From an uncultured Algibacter sp. (GTDB taxonomy: Bacteria > Bacteroidota > Bacteroidia > Flavobacteriales > Flavobacteriaceae): a stretch of DNA of 64,000 bases. A program made the translations under genes and the position numbers. Below, piece after piece: positions 1 to 8,264 of the stretch; the first letter of the stretch is position 1, and each line of letters opens with the position of its first letter. The notes under the pieces are model-generated. The model was not told the DNA's origin, ran no database searches, and saw nothing but the letters and a program-made list of their open reading frames with translations. The stretch covers positions 62,001-126,000 of the forward strand of contig NZ_CANMAU010000005.1 of assembly GCF_947495925.1 (NCBI RefSeq). Direction: 5' to 3'.

Positions 1-204
1 TTTGTTTTAAGAGAACCAGGATGTTCTGCTTGTTTAGCAATGAATGATGATAAAGTACCAGCAGGAAAGTATGCGGTAAGTACATCAAACAGAAACTTTG
101 AAGGTCGTCAAGGACCAGGATCAAGAACATTACTTGCTAGTCCATTAGTTGCTGCAGCAGCAGCTGTTACTGGAGTTGTTACCGATCCAAGAGAATTACT
201 TTAA
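1..204 (+). CDS. leuC: 3-isopropylmalate dehydratase large subunit, C-terminal end (partial)
   Basis: The window opens inside this gene: frame 1 is open from base 1 to a TAA at 202-204 (67 residues). The visible part carries [13 protein letters not shown] and a [12 protein letters not shown] stretch followed by an alanine-rich tail, which are the conserved C-terminal signatures of the LeuC/aconitase family; the Cys of GCSAC belongs to the 4Fe-4S ligand set. LeuC with LeuD isomerises 2-isopropylmalate to 3-isopropylmalate in leucine synthesis in the cytoplasm. leuD follows 19 bp downstream. Only the 5' truncation by the window edge is unusual. Confidence 0.93.
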   Translation, partial: FVLREPGCSACLAMNDDKVPAGKYAVSTSNRNFEGRQGPGSRTLLASPLVAAAAAVTGVVTDPRELL

Positions 205-223
205 TAAATTAGAATACAAGAAA

Positions 224-820
224 ATGGCTTACGATAAATTTACAACATTAACGAGTACTGCAGTTCCATTGCCAATTGAGAATGTAGATACAGATCAAAT
301 TATACCAGCGCGTTTTTTGAAAGCTACAAAGCGTGAAGGTTTTGGAGATAATTTATTTCGTGATTGGAGATATAATGGTGATGATACACCAAAACAAGAT
401 TTTGTTTTAAACAATCCCATTTACAAAGGAAAAATATTAGTAGGAGGAAAGAATTTTGGTTCTGGTTCTTCAAGAGAACATGCTGCTTGGGCGGTTTACG
501 ATTATGGTTTCCGTTGCGTAGTATCTAGTTTTTTTGCAGATATTTTTAAGAATAACTGTTTAAATATTGGTGTATTACCAGTACAAATTAGTCCAGAATT
601 TTCAAATGAAATTTTTGAAGCTATTTATGCTGATTCGAATACAGAATTAGAAATAAATTTAGAAGCACAAACTATAACATTATTATCATCAGGAACTCAA
701 GAGTCTTTTGATATTAATGGATACAAGAAAGGAAACATGCTGAATGGTTTTGATGATATCGACTATTTACAAAACATGAAAAGTGAGATTGAAACATTCA
801 CAGAATCTCGTCCTTTCTAA
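224..820 (+). CDS. leuD: 3-isopropylmalate dehydratase small subunit LeuD
   Basis: Encodes 198 residues, the usual length for LeuD. Family signatures are NVDTDQIIPARFL near residues 20-32 and GGKNFGSGSSREHA near 74-87, the latter being the substrate-specificity loop region of the swivelling domain. It partners LeuC for the second step of leucine synthesis. An upstream in-frame ATG at 149 would overlap the end of leuC by 56 bp and add 25 residues unlike the family N-terminus, so the ATG at 224, preceded by an A-rich leader, is chosen. The next gene starts 3 bp after the stop, indicating translational coupling in one operon. Confidence 0.95.
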   Translation: MAYDKFTTLTSTAVPLPIENVDTDQIIPARFLKATKREGFGDNLFRDWRYNGDDTPKQDFVLNNPIYKGKILVGGKNFGSGSSREHAAWAVYDYGFRCVVSSFFADIFKNNCLNIGVLPVQISPEFSNEIFEAIYADSNTELEINLEAQTITLLSSGTQESFDINGYKKGNMLNGFDDIDYLQNMKSEIETFTESRPF

Positions 821-823
821 ATA

Positions 824-2344
824 ATGAGTGTAAAGCACATAGAAATAATGGATACGACATTGCGCGATGGTGAACAAACCTCGTCTGTGTCGTTTTCTGC
901 TTCTGAGAAACTTACTATAGCTAAATTATTACTGGAAGAGCTAAAAGTAGATCGTATAGAAATTGCATCTGCTCGTGTTTCAGAAGGTGAATTTCAAGCG
1001 GTAAAAGATATTACCGATTGGGCGTCTGAACATGATTATCTCGATAAAGTTGAAGTATTAAGTTTTGTTGATAATGGTGTATCCATTAATTGGATGGTTG
1101 AAGCCGGAGCAAAGGTTCAAAATTTATTGACCAAAGGTTCATTAAACCATTTGACTCATCAGCTTAAAAAGACTTCTAATCAGCATTTTAAAGAAATTTC
1201 TGATGTCATTAATTTGGCCCGAGAAAAGGGTATTGGTACGAATGTATACTTAGAAGATTGGAGTAACGGTATGCGAAACTCCAAAGCCTATGTTTATGAG
1301 TTTTTAGACTTCCTGTCAACACAATCTGTAAAGCGTATTATGCTGCCGGATACTTTAGGGGTTTTAACCCCTGAAGAGTCTTTTGAATTTGTAAAAGAAA
1401 TAAAAGACAAGTATCCAGATTTACATTTTGATTTTCATGGACATAATGATTATGATTTAGGAGTTGCTAATGTCATGCAGGCTTTAAAAGCTGGAGCAGA
1501 CGGCTTGCACCTTACTATAAATGGTATGGGAGAGCGAGCTGGTAATGCACCTATGTCTAGTACCATAGCGGTTATAAATGATTTTATGCCGAGTATTACA
1601 ACGGGCGTAAATGAAAAAGTACTATATACCGTTTGCAAATTGGTTGAAAACTTTTCGGGAATTTTGATTCCCTCAAACAAACCCATTATTGGTGCAAATG
1701 TTTTTACACAAACGGCTGGTATACATGCTGATGGTGATAATAAAAACAACCTATACTTTAGTGATTTAATGCCAGAGCGTTTTGGAAGAAAACGGCAATA
1801 TGCTTTAGGTAAATCTTCTGGTAAAGCTAATATTCAAAAGAATCTTCAGCAATTGGGATTACAACTTGATGATGAAGATTTAAAAAAGGTAACCCAGCGT
1901 ATTATTGAGTTGGGTGATAAAAAACAAGTGGTTACTAAAGAGGACTTACCCTATATTATTTCTGATGTTTTAGATAGGACATATGAGGAAAAAATAAAAG
2001 TAAACTCATATGTATTAACACATTCTAAAGGTTTAAAACCATCAACAACGGTTTCTATAACGATAGAAGAGGAAACTTTTGAAGAATATGCGCAAGGGGA
2101 TGGGCAGTTTGATGCCTTTATGAATGCGATTAGAAATGTATTTAAGAGAAAGAAAACGATATTACCAGATTTGATTGATTATGCAGTTAGAATTCCTCCA
2201 GGAAGTCGCTCTGATGCATTATGTGAAACCATAATTACTTGGAAATATCCTGAGAAAGAATTTAAAACACGTGGGTTAGACTCAGATCAAACAGTTTCGG
2301 CAATTAAGGCTACTGAAAAAATGCTAAATATTGTGGTTAACTAA
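824..2344 (+). CDS. 2-isopropylmalate synthase / citramalate synthase family protein with regulatory domain
   Basis: 506 residues. The N-terminal HMGL-like TIM barrel starts with DTTLRDGEQT (10-19) and has the metal-binding HGHND near 205-209 and NGMGERAGNA near 233, so the Claisen-type condensing enzyme is complete. The C-terminal ~130 residues match the LeuA allosteric (feedback) domain in position and size. Within a leuCD-x-leuB operon the expected role is condensation of an alpha-keto acid with acetyl-CoA: 2-isopropylmalate synthase for leucine, or citramalate synthase feeding isoleucine. The sequence alone does not decide between these substrates, so no symbol is given. It lies 3 bp after leuD and 139 bp before leuB. 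Confidence 0.85.
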   Translation: MSVKHIEIMDTTLRDGEQTSSVSFSASEKLTIAKLLLEELKVDRIEIASARVSEGEFQAVKDITDWASEHDYLDKVEVLSFVDNGVSINWMVEAGAKVQNLLTKGSLNHLTHQLKKTSNQHFKEISDVINLAREKGIGTNVYLEDWSNGMRNSKAYVYEFLDFLSTQSVKRIMLPDTLGVLTPEESFEFVKEIKDKYPDLHFDFHGHNDYDLGVANVMQALKAGADGLHLTINGMGERAGNAPMSSTIAVINDFMPSITTGVNEKVLYTVCKLVENFSGILIPSNKPIIGANVFTQTAGIHADGDNKNNLYFSDLMPERFGRKRQYALGKSSGKANIQKNLQQLGLQLDDEDLKKVTQRIIELGDKKQVVTKEDLPYIISDVLDRTYEEKIKVNSYVLTHSKGLKPSTTVSITIEEETFEEYAQGDGQFDAFMNAIRNVFKRKKTILPDLIDYAVRIPPGSRSDALCETIITWKYPEKEFKTRGLDSDQTVSAIKATEKMLNIVVN

Positions 2345-2368
2345 AATTTGAATATTGAAAACGAATTT

Positions 2369-2450
2369 GCGTTAGGGATTGTAGTGAAAATCATGCAATG
2401 ACGGAGGAGTGAGGACTTGTAACGTAAAGCCCGACCGCTGTGGTAAGGCT
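2369..2450. repeat. Intergenic repeat-like palindromic element inside the leu operon
   Basis: The gap between the synthase gene and leuB contains a block markedly richer in G and C than its surroundings. It begins GCGTTAGGGATTGTAGTG, and TAACGT at 2420-2425 is complementary to its start (one G-T wobble), so the element can fold into a long hairpin. A second small inverted pair, AGCC (2428-2431) and GGCT (2447-2450), encloses CGACCGCTGTGGTAA and is followed by seven A. Very similar dispersed elements are, to my recollection, common between genes of Flavobacteriaceae (REP-like). No second copy is present in this window, so calling it a repeat is inference. Confidence 0.45.
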
Positions 2451-2483
2451 AAAAAAAGATAAAATTTAACTAAAAATAAAACA

Positions 2484-3542
2484 ATGAAATTTAATATTGC
2501 GCTTTTAGCCGGAGACGGAATAGGACCAGAGGTTATTGATCAAGCAGTAAAAGTAAGTGATGCTGTTGCAAAGAAGTTTGGACATGACATTACATGGCAA
2601 CCAGCTCTAACAGGTGCCGCAGCTATTGATGCTGTTGGAGAACCTTACCCAGACGAAACTCATGAGGTTTGTAAAAATTCTGATGCCGTTTTATTTGGAG
2701 CTATTGGCCACCCTAAATTTGATAATGACCCTTCTGCAAAGGTACGTCCGGAGCAAGGTTTATTGAAAATGCGTAAAGCTTTAGGCTTATTTGCTAATGT
2801 GCGCCCAACGTTTACATTTCCTTCTTTATTAGATAAATCGCCTTTAAAGCAAGAACGTATTGAAGGTACAGATTTAGTATTTTTACGAGAGTTAACTGGC
2901 GGTATTTACTTTGGTGAAAAGGGTAGAAGAGATGCTGGTGAAACAGCTTTTGATAATTGTGTTTACACTAGAAAAGAAGTACAACGTTTGGCTAAAAAAG
3001 GTTTTGAATTAGCTATGACCCGTTCTAAAAAATTATGTTGTGTTGATAAAGCTAATGTTTTAGAAACCTCTAGACTTTGGAGAGAAACGGTACAGGCAAT
3101 GGAAAAAGATTATCCTGAAGTTGAAGTATCTTATGAGTTTGTTGATGCCGTAGCTATGCGTTTGGTACAATGGCCTAATAGTTATGATGTTTTAATTACT
3201 GAAAACTTATTTGGAGATATTTTAACCGATGAAGCATCTGTGATTTCAGGATCTATGGGATTAATGCCATCGGCATCTATGGGAGCCGATATTGCTTTAT
3301 TTGAACCTATTCACGGGTCTTATCCACAAGCAACAGGATTAAACATTGCTAATCCTATGGCAACCGTATTGTCTGCTGCTATGATGTTTGAAACAGCTTT
3401 CAACTTACCAGAGGAAGGTAAAGCCATTAGAGACGCTGTGAATAAGGCTTTAGCCGAAGGTATTGTTACTGAAGATTTAGCCGATGGAGGAAAGTCTTAT
3501 GGAACAACGGAAGTAGGAGATTGGCTAGCCGCTAATATCTAA
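2484..3542 (+). CDS. leuB: 3-isopropylmalate dehydrogenase LeuB
   Basis: 352 residues, full length for bacterial LeuB. It starts [16 protein letters not shown], the NAD-binding and substrate loop of the isocitrate/isopropylmalate dehydrogenase family. It has [20 protein letters not shown] (the Arg-rich substrate site) and [12 protein letters not shown] near 137-148, then the metal-binding [12 protein letters not shown] and the dinucleotide-site [12 protein letters not shown]. It catalyses NAD-dependent oxidative decarboxylation of 3-isopropylmalate, the third leucine step. As last gene of the operon it is followed by a strong hairpin terminator. The start is the first ATG of the frame after an A-rich leader. 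Confidence 0.96.
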   Translation: MKFNIALLAGDGIGPEVIDQAVKVSDAVAKKFGHDITWQPALTGAAAIDAVGEPYPDETHEVCKNSDAVLFGAIGHPKFDNDPSAKVRPEQGLLKMRKALGLFANVRPTFTFPSLLDKSPLKQERIEGTDLVFLRELTGGIYFGEKGRRDAGETAFDNCVYTRKEVQRLAKKGFELAMTRSKKLCCVDKANVLETSRLWRETVQAMEKDYPEVEVSYEFVDAVAMRLVQWPNSYDVLITENLFGDILTDEASVISGSMGLMPSASMGADIALFEPIHGSYPQATGLNIANPMATVLSAAMMFETAFNLPEEGKAIRDAVNKALAEGIVTEDLADGGKSYGTTEVGDWLAANI

Positions 3543-3573
3543 TTAGAAAATCTCAAATATTATAAATTTATAG

Positions 3574-3607
3574 ACCTGTTAAGCTTAATGTTTAACAGGT
3601 TTTTTTT
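3574..3607 (+). terminator. Rho-independent terminator after leuB
   Basis: A perfect 9-bp stem ACCTGTTAA (3574-3582) / TTAACAGGT (3592-3600) with a 9-nt loop is followed directly by seven T. It ends the leu operon and overlaps the stop codon of the convergent MscS gene. On the minus strand the trailing sequence is only moderately U-rich, so the signal is mainly for the plus strand. Confidence 0.85.
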
Positions 3608-4850
3608 ATACATTAAAGCTACCGTGGCTAGGCAGTTCGAAAATTTCTAAATCAAAATAGGGAAGTGCTGCTATTAAATGGTCAAATATATCAGACATAA
3701 TATATTCATAATTCTCCCAGCGTTTATCGCTACTGAAGGCATAAATTTCTAAAGGAATACCTTGAGTGGTCGGTGCCAATTGGCGAGCCATAATAATCAT
3801 ATCCTTATTTATGGCCGAGTGGTTGTGCAAGTAGGTATCTATATACTTCCTAAACACGCCCAGGTTCGTCAGGTTTCTACCGTTTAGCAATAATTCTTTG
3901 TTAATATTATTTGAGGCATTAAAAGCATGAATATCTTCTTGTCTGGTGTCTAAATAATCAGAAATTAATTGAATTTTTTTAAGTTCTTCTATTTTGTCCT
4001 GCGTTAGGTATTTAACGCCATCTTGCTTAATAAACAAAGCCCGCTTTATACGTCTGCCATCAGAACTAGTCATACCTCTCCAATTCTTAAACGAATCAGA
4101 AATTAAGGCATAAGTAGGTATAGTTGTGATGGTTTTATCAAAATTTTGAACCTTTACCGTGGCTAAATTTATTTCTTCTACATTACCATCGGCTCCATAT
4201 TTTTCAAAAGTAATCCAATCACCAATGCGCACCATATCGTTAATGGCCACTTGAATACTGGCCACAAATCCTAATATAGTATCCTTAAATATGAGCAAAA
4301 CAACAGCCGAAATAGCACCTAAACCGGTCAGGAATTTTATAAAAGGAATCCCCGTTATTATGGCTATGGACGATAAAAAAGCTCCTAACCAAGCAAAAAT
4401 CATGAATACTTGAATATAGCTATCAATAGGTTTGTCCTTAAACCTTGGTAAGGTTTTTAAGTAGTCTTCAATGGTATTTAATATGCTTCTTACCATCCAT
4501 AAAATAAGAACTAAAGAAAATACGATTAACCCTTTTTCTACAATGATCTCAAAATCGTAAAAATCTTCAAAAATGTCTGGAATAAATTCTAGTGCTATTA
4601 AAAATGGAATTATATGAGCTATGTTTCTCGGTACTTTGTTGGCAATTAATAAATCATCAAAATTAGATTTAGTCTGTTTAGAAAATTGAACAAAAGCTTG
4701 TATTAACAGCTTTCTAATAATAAAGTCAATAATAAAAATAATGACAAGCAGAGCGAATAGAAACAGAAAAATATTTAAATTTTTGGCTGTTGAATCTGAT
4801 AGTCCAACGGAAATCATATAATCATAAACATGCTGCTTAATTGAATTCAT
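3606..4850 (-). CDS. Mechanosensitive ion channel, MscS family (YbdG-like)
   Basis: 414 residues with about five predicted membrane helices in the first 215 residues, including the glycine/alanine-rich pore-lining helix LTGLGAISAVVLLIFKDTIL. The MscS beta domain follows, with VRIGDWITFEKYGADGNVEEI, then a mixed cytosolic domain. Length and the long C-terminal domain with NWRGM and RRIKRALFI resemble the YbdG/MscM-type branch. Such channels release solutes on hypo-osmotic shock. Its start overlaps the stop of the upstream DUF3817 gene by 4 bp, so the two are cotranscribed. It converges on leuB. Confidence 0.88.
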   Translation of the reverse strand: MNSIKQHVYDYMISVGLSDSTAKNLNIFLFLFALLVIIFIIDFIIRKLLIQAFVQFSKQTKSNFDDLLIANKVPRNIAHIIPFLIALEFIPDIFEDFYDFEIIVEKGLIVFSLVLILWMVRSILNTIEDYLKTLPRFKDKPIDSYIQVFMIFAWLGAFLSSIAIITGIPFIKFLTGLGAISAVVLLIFKDTILGFVASIQVAINDMVRIGDWITFEKYGADGNVEEINLATVKVQNFDKTITTIPTYALISDSFKNWRGMTSSDGRRIKRALFIKQDGVKYLTQDKIEELKKIQLISDYLDTRQEDIHAFNASNNINKELLLNGRNLTNLGVFRKYIDTYLHNHSAINKDMIIMARQLAPTTQGIPLEIYAFSSDKRWENYEYIMSDIFDHLIAALPYFDLEIFELPSHGSFNV

Positions 4851-5143
4851 TTTACAATTGCTTTTTTAAGATAAACTTTGTCAATATAAAATGTTCCAAA
4901 AGGAATGATTGAAGCTAGCAACACGGTTAGAAATTGCTTGGTATTCCATTGGTAATCATTTTTCAAAATGATGGCTAAGGCAATATAAGCAATAAATAGT
5001 AAGCCATGAGGCATACCTAACAACTTCACATATTGCGGGTCGTTTGCTAAATACTTAATGGGTGTGGCAATAAACAAAAGAAGAATATAAGAGACTCCTT
5101 CTAAAAGTGCCACAATTCTGAATATATTTTTAAAAGATAACAT
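4847..5143 (-). CDS. DUF3817 family small membrane protein
   Basis: 98 residues, mostly hydrophobic, with about three predicted membrane helices. The pattern FRIVALLEGVSYILLLFIA followed by KLLGMPHGLLFIAY is typical of DUF3817 (also found in actinobacterial and flavobacterial small integral membrane proteins). The biochemical role is unknown. It overlaps the downstream MscS gene by 4 bp, the usual sign of coupling. Two TACTTTTG boxes lie just upstream. Confidence 0.8.
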   Translation of the reverse strand: MLSFKNIFRIVALLEGVSYILLLFIATPIKYLANDPQYVKLLGMPHGLLFIAYIALAIILKNDYQWNTKQFLTVLLASIIPFGTFYIDKVYLKKAIVK

Positions 5144-5160
5144 GTTTTATGTTTTAAGTG

Positions 5161-5181
5161 CAAAAGTAGAACACAAAAGTA
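5161..5181 (-). promoter_or_regulatory. Candidate promoter -10 boxes for the DUF3817-mscS pair
   Basis: On the minus strand two copies of TACTTTTG (5181-5174 and 5168-5161) match the Bacteroidota -10 consensus TAnnTTTG. They lie 18-38 bp upstream of the DUF3817 start. No convincing -33 TTG was identified, so which box is used is open. Confidence 0.4.
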
Positions 5182-5207
5182 TAAAACACTACTAGTTAAG
5201 GTGTTTT

Positions 5208-5825
5208 TTAAATGGCATTGAAAATAATTAGTCCATATATGGCAAACCGCAATAGCCTTAAGGATCCATAAAGTACAACAGCTCTAAAAGGAAATTTTAT
5301 AATACCAGCAGCAATACATGAAATTGAAAAGGGTAGTGGTAGTAAAGCTCCAACTATAATTAAAAAACCGCCCCATTTTCTTGAGTTTCTGAGTTGTTTT
5401 TCCATTTTAACCTCTAGGTAGTTATGTACCGAAGGAATTTTGGTCATAGAACGCCCCATCCAGTAAGCCAATAAACCACCACCATAAGATAATATGGCAA
5501 GTAAGCTTAAATTAAACCAAGGATCTGTTGTTTTGTCTGACCAAGCAATAAAAATTTCAGGAGGAACTAAGCCCAGAAGCGTTTCAGAAACAAAAAAGAA
5601 GCTTAAAACACCATACGCTGGAAGTATTTCGGTAATTTGAACTAGGGCATCATTAATATTAAAAAAATAATTTAGCCCCCAAACAAGTAGAACAATTCCT
5701 ATGATATATGGCAAGGCTTTTTTGACTGCATTCCATACAAACACATAGAACCCAGTATATTGGTAATACTGATGCAATAGTTGCAAGCGCGATTTATCGC
5801 TTTTAGCTTTTGATGAATTTTTCAT
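5208..5825 (-). CDS. VTT/DedA-like membrane protein (YqaA type)
   Basis: 205 residues from the chosen ATG. After a basic N-terminus come four or five hydrophobic segments with SETLLGLVPPEIFIAW and GGLLAYWMGRSMTKIP. The re-entrant-loop region GALLPLPFSISCIAAGIIKFP is characteristic of the VTT (SNARE-associated/DedA) superfamily of membrane proteins linked to lipid transbilayer movement. A TTG 21 bp further upstream would give seven extra residues, but that TTG lies inside a TATCTTTG promoter box, so the ATG at 5825 is favoured. Specific substrate unknown. It stands alone, 65 bp upstream of the DUF3817 gene on the same strand. Confidence 0.75.
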   Translation of the reverse strand: MKNSSKAKSDKSRLQLLHQYYQYTGFYVFVWNAVKKALPYIIGIVLLVWGLNYFFNINDALVQITEILPAYGVLSFFFVSETLLGLVPPEIFIAWSDKTTDPWFNLSLLAILSYGGGLLAYWMGRSMTKIPSVHNYLEVKMEKQLRNSRKWGGFLIIVGALLPLPFSISCIAAGIIKFPFRAVVLYGSLRLLRFAIYGLIIFNAI

Positions 5826-5843
5826 TTTGGGGCATTGAATAGG

Positions 5844-5851
5844 CAAAGATA
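5844..5851 (-). promoter_or_regulatory. Candidate -10 box of the VTT/DedA-like gene
   Basis: TATCTTTG on the minus strand fits TAnnTTTG exactly. It ends 18 bp before the ATG at 5825, implying a very short leader. It rules against the TTG that overlaps it as the start codon. Confidence 0.45.
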
Positions 5852-5926
5852 ATATTTAGGACATTATTTACATAAATATTATAAAAATCTATGCACTTTT
5901 TTTAGACGAAAATAAATGTCATAAAT

Positions 5927-5934
5927 TACATTTG
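5927..5934 (+). promoter_or_regulatory. Candidate -10 box for the porin gene
   Basis: TACATTTG matches TAnnTTTG and lies 51 bp upstream of the porin ATG at 5986. The -33 region upstream is T-rich without a clear TTG. Confidence 0.4.
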
Positions 5935-5985
5935 TAATTCAATATATGAAGTTAAATAGTAATTTCTCCTTAAATATTTAGTTTG

Positions 5986-7221
5986 ATGAGTAGAAGTTTA
6001 TTGGCATTAATTAAAGATGGCTTTTCTAAATTATTAGTATTAATGGTTTTAATACTGCCTCATGTTATGTTTTCTCAAGAGATTCAAAAGGACTCAACGA
6101 AGCAAAAGAAGATAGACATTGCATATACCAGTAAGGGGTTTCAGTTTAAAACATCAAACAATCGTCATTTACTGCATATCGAATCAAGATTACAATTTAG
6201 ATTTGCCACTCCTGGAGACCAAAATCCACTTAATTATGATGACATTTATGCCACTGATAATACCGTATTTAAAATTAATAGAGCTCGGTTAAAGGTAGGA
6301 GGGCACGCTTTTCAGCCGTATTTAAAGTATTATTTTGAATACGAATTGGCACAAGGGAATTTGTTAGATTTTAGGCTGATGTTTACAAAATGGAAGGCCT
6401 TTAATATAAAAGTAGGCCAATGGAAAACGTATTATAATAGAGAACGGGTTATATCATCGGGAAAACAGCAAATGGTAGAACGCTCAATTATTACCCGGCC
6501 GTTTACTTTAGATAGACAGCAGGGTATTGAATTCTCTGGTCGTGTTTTTGAAGGGTCTCTAGCGGATATGACCTATCATATGTCTATTTTGACTGGATCG
6601 GGAAGAGGGGCTTCTGAAAATGATGATAATCATCTCATGTATGTCGGGCGACTGCAATGGAATTTCCTAGGAAGGGAGGTATCCATGTCTGGATCAGATT
6701 TAGATTATTGCTTAAAGCCTGAGTCTTTAATTGCCTTAGCAGCAGCAACTAACACCAGTCCGTATACGCGCTTTTCTCAAGATGGTGGAGGACAACTTGA
6801 TGGTTTTGAACCAGGGGTCACTGGTCAATATGAAGTCAATCAGTTTATGATAGAAACGGCTTTTAAATACAAAGGATTTTCATGGCAGAGTGAATTACAC
6901 AGTAAAGAAATTATAGATCATGTAAATCTTAAATCGACCCAATTAAATGGTAGTTATTTCCAAGCGGGTTATTTTTTCTCTAATCTAATTCCGGTTGTAC
7001 CAAAACCATTGGAGGTTGCAGGACGTTTTGCATCCTATAATCCCAACGCTGATATTACTAAAAATTTAGAACAGGAATATGCACTGGCCTTCAATTGGTT
7101 TTTTAAGGGGGGACATAGAAATAAATTATCTGCTGAGTTTACATATTTCGCGTTGCAAAGTGATACTATTGAAGGTGATAGCGGCCTTAGGTTCAGAATT
7201 CAATGGGATATATCCTTATAA
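5986..7221 (+). CDS. Outer-membrane porin, OprO/OprP (phosphate-selective porin) family
   Basis: 411 residues. An N-terminal Sec signal (LLVLMVLILPHVMFSQ) is followed by alternating beta-strand sequence. GFQFKTSNNRHLLHIESRLQ near residue 50 and the long barrel with RRQ/KVGQWKTYYNRERVISSG fit the porin O/P family (16-stranded), and the protein ends with an aromatic-rich strand RFRIQWDISL typical for BAM-assembled barrels. Family members pass phosphate or polyphosphate in Pseudomonas; in Bacteroidota the substrate is usually unknown. ATG at 5986 is preferred over the TTG directly before it. The gene for a repeat protein follows 89 bp downstream, probably in the same transcript. Confidence 0.82.
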   Translation: MSRSLLALIKDGFSKLLVLMVLILPHVMFSQEIQKDSTKQKKIDIAYTSKGFQFKTSNNRHLLHIESRLQFRFATPGDQNPLNYDDIYATDNTVFKINRARLKVGGHAFQPYLKYYFEYELAQGNLLDFRLMFTKWKAFNIKVGQWKTYYNRERVISSGKQQMVERSIITRPFTLDRQQGIEFSGRVFEGSLADMTYHMSILTGSGRGASENDDNHLMYVGRLQWNFLGREVSMSGSDLDYCLKPESLIALAAATNTSPYTRFSQDGGGQLDGFEPGVTGQYEVNQFMIETAFKYKGFSWQSELHSKEIIDHVNLKSTQLNGSYFQAGYFFSNLIPVVPKPLEVAGRFASYNPNADITKNLEQEYALAFNWFFKGGHRNKLSAEFTYFALQSDTIEGDSGLRFRIQWDISL

Positions 7222-7310
7222 AATTCATAAATCAAGCCATAGTAAGCTGATAATTATCATATCAAGATAGGTCGGGTCGTTGTACATTTATGTCATACGA
7301 TATACGAGCC

Positions 7311-7883
7311 ATGAAAAATTCAATTTTATTATGTTTTACAGTAGTACTGAGTAGTACACTTTGTTTTTCTCAAAATGAAAATACCACCATAAAAACGGAC
7401 TTTAAAGAGGTGATTTGGCATGTGAAAGGCTTTAAACCTGAGGTCAAGTTTTTAAAAATTAAAGCCATAGATAAATCTGGTAAAATATATGACGTCAAAG
7501 CCATACAGAACTCAGAACAAACCAGTTTGTTAGATGTGAAGGCTTTTGTAAAAGGCAAACGCTTACCGGTAAAAATGTTAGTGGGACAGGGAAAATATCA
7601 TCCTATAAAGGCTATAGATGAAGATGGACAAATTTTAGACATCAAAGCGATAACAGATAATGAGGATTTTTTACCAGTTAAAGGTGTAAGTCAATCTGGA
7701 AATATTGTGCATATTAGAGCGATTTATGAGGACCTTATTTTTTATAATGTGATTGCTATTTCTCCAGATGGTAAAATCAATGCGGTAAAGGGTATTAAAA
7801 TGAATACGGATGAAGTTGAAACTACGGTTAATGGGATTGAGGTATTCGCTCACATTAAATCTATTCCTCAAATAAAGTATTAA
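7311..7883 (+). CDS. Secreted dodecapeptide-repeat protein ('DVKAI' repeat), single-domain form
   Basis: 190 residues. The ATG at 7311 gives a clean signal peptide (KNSILLCFTVVLSSTLCFSQ); an upstream ATG at 7290 would put seven polar residues in front of it. The mature part is almost wholly made of about eleven repeats of roughly 12 residues with consensus x-D-V-K-A-I-x-x-x-G-x-I, for example LKIKAIDKSGKI, YDVKAIQNS and HPIKAIDEDGQI. Short strands with a turn at the Gly suggest a beta-solenoid or propeller-like fold. The same domain occurs twice in the lipoprotein at 33294-34454. I do not recognise a named function. Its position directly after a porin gene suggests a cell-envelope role. Confidence 0.75.
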   Translation: MKNSILLCFTVVLSSTLCFSQNENTTIKTDFKEVIWHVKGFKPEVKFLKIKAIDKSGKIYDVKAIQNSEQTSLLDVKAFVKGKRLPVKMLVGQGKYHPIKAIDEDGQILDIKAITDNEDFLPVKGVSQSGNIVHIRAIYEDLIFYNVIAISPDGKINAVKGIKMNTDEVETTVNGIEVFAHIKSIPQIKY

Positions 7884-7981
7884 GTGTATGCATGGGGAAT
7901 ATGTATATACAATTGTGAATTCCTATTTTACATAATATAAATTATAGTACAAATGTTATCATTGGTATTTTATGAGAGAAG

Positions 7982-8161
7982 TCCATTTGATAGCTATAAT
8001 TTAGTATTATGTAAAATAACCCAGAAGCATTCGTTTTCATTAGAATAATTAGAACTTGGGTTATTAAACTAATAAGCGGTTTGCTTCGCAGAGTTATTTG
8101 CATTTGTATCTATAATTTGCCGTTATGTAAAATAGCCACTGCCAAACGCTCGATTGTTTTA
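7982..8161 (+). repeat. Diverged 180-bp repeat, copy A
   Basis: This stretch aligns over its full length with 14795-14976 in the same orientation, with roughly 80-85 % identity by eye. Shared blocks include AGCTATAAT, AGTATTATGTAAAA, CCCAGAAGCATTCG, TAATAAGCGGTTTGCTTCGC, TTTGTATCTATAATT and CGCTCGATTGTTTTA. Inside it AATAACCCA and TGGGTTATT form an inverted pair, and TTATGTAAAA faces TTTTACACATAA just past the right end. It fills most of the 381-bp gap 7884-8264 and contains no credible gene. The paired arms resemble recombination-site or small mobile-element remnants, but the family is not identified. Confidence 0.75.
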
Positions 8162-8208
8162 CACATAATTATCCATCGTTTTATTATTATTTCATATTCA
8201 CAAAATAA

Positions 8209-8240
8209 TTGTCAAATATATCTGTATTTACGTACATTTG
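8209..8240 (+). promoter_or_regulatory. Candidate promoter of the LamG/T9SS gene
   Basis: TTG at 8209-8211 and TACATTTG at 8233-8240 are spaced 21 bp apart, close to the Bacteroidota TTG-N17-21-TAnnTTTG pattern. The start codon follows 24 bp after the -10 box. Confidence 0.45.
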
Positions 8241-8264
8241 TATTAGCACTTATCCTGAAAAAAC

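Noticed and set aside
149-223. Longer leuD start at 149
   Set aside because: Overlaps leuC by 56 bp and adds residues absent from the family; ATG at 224 fits better.
1450-1749. 99-codon minus-strand frame inside the isopropylmalate synthase gene
   Set aside because: Antisense shadow of a strongly conserved gene, with no domain or start context.
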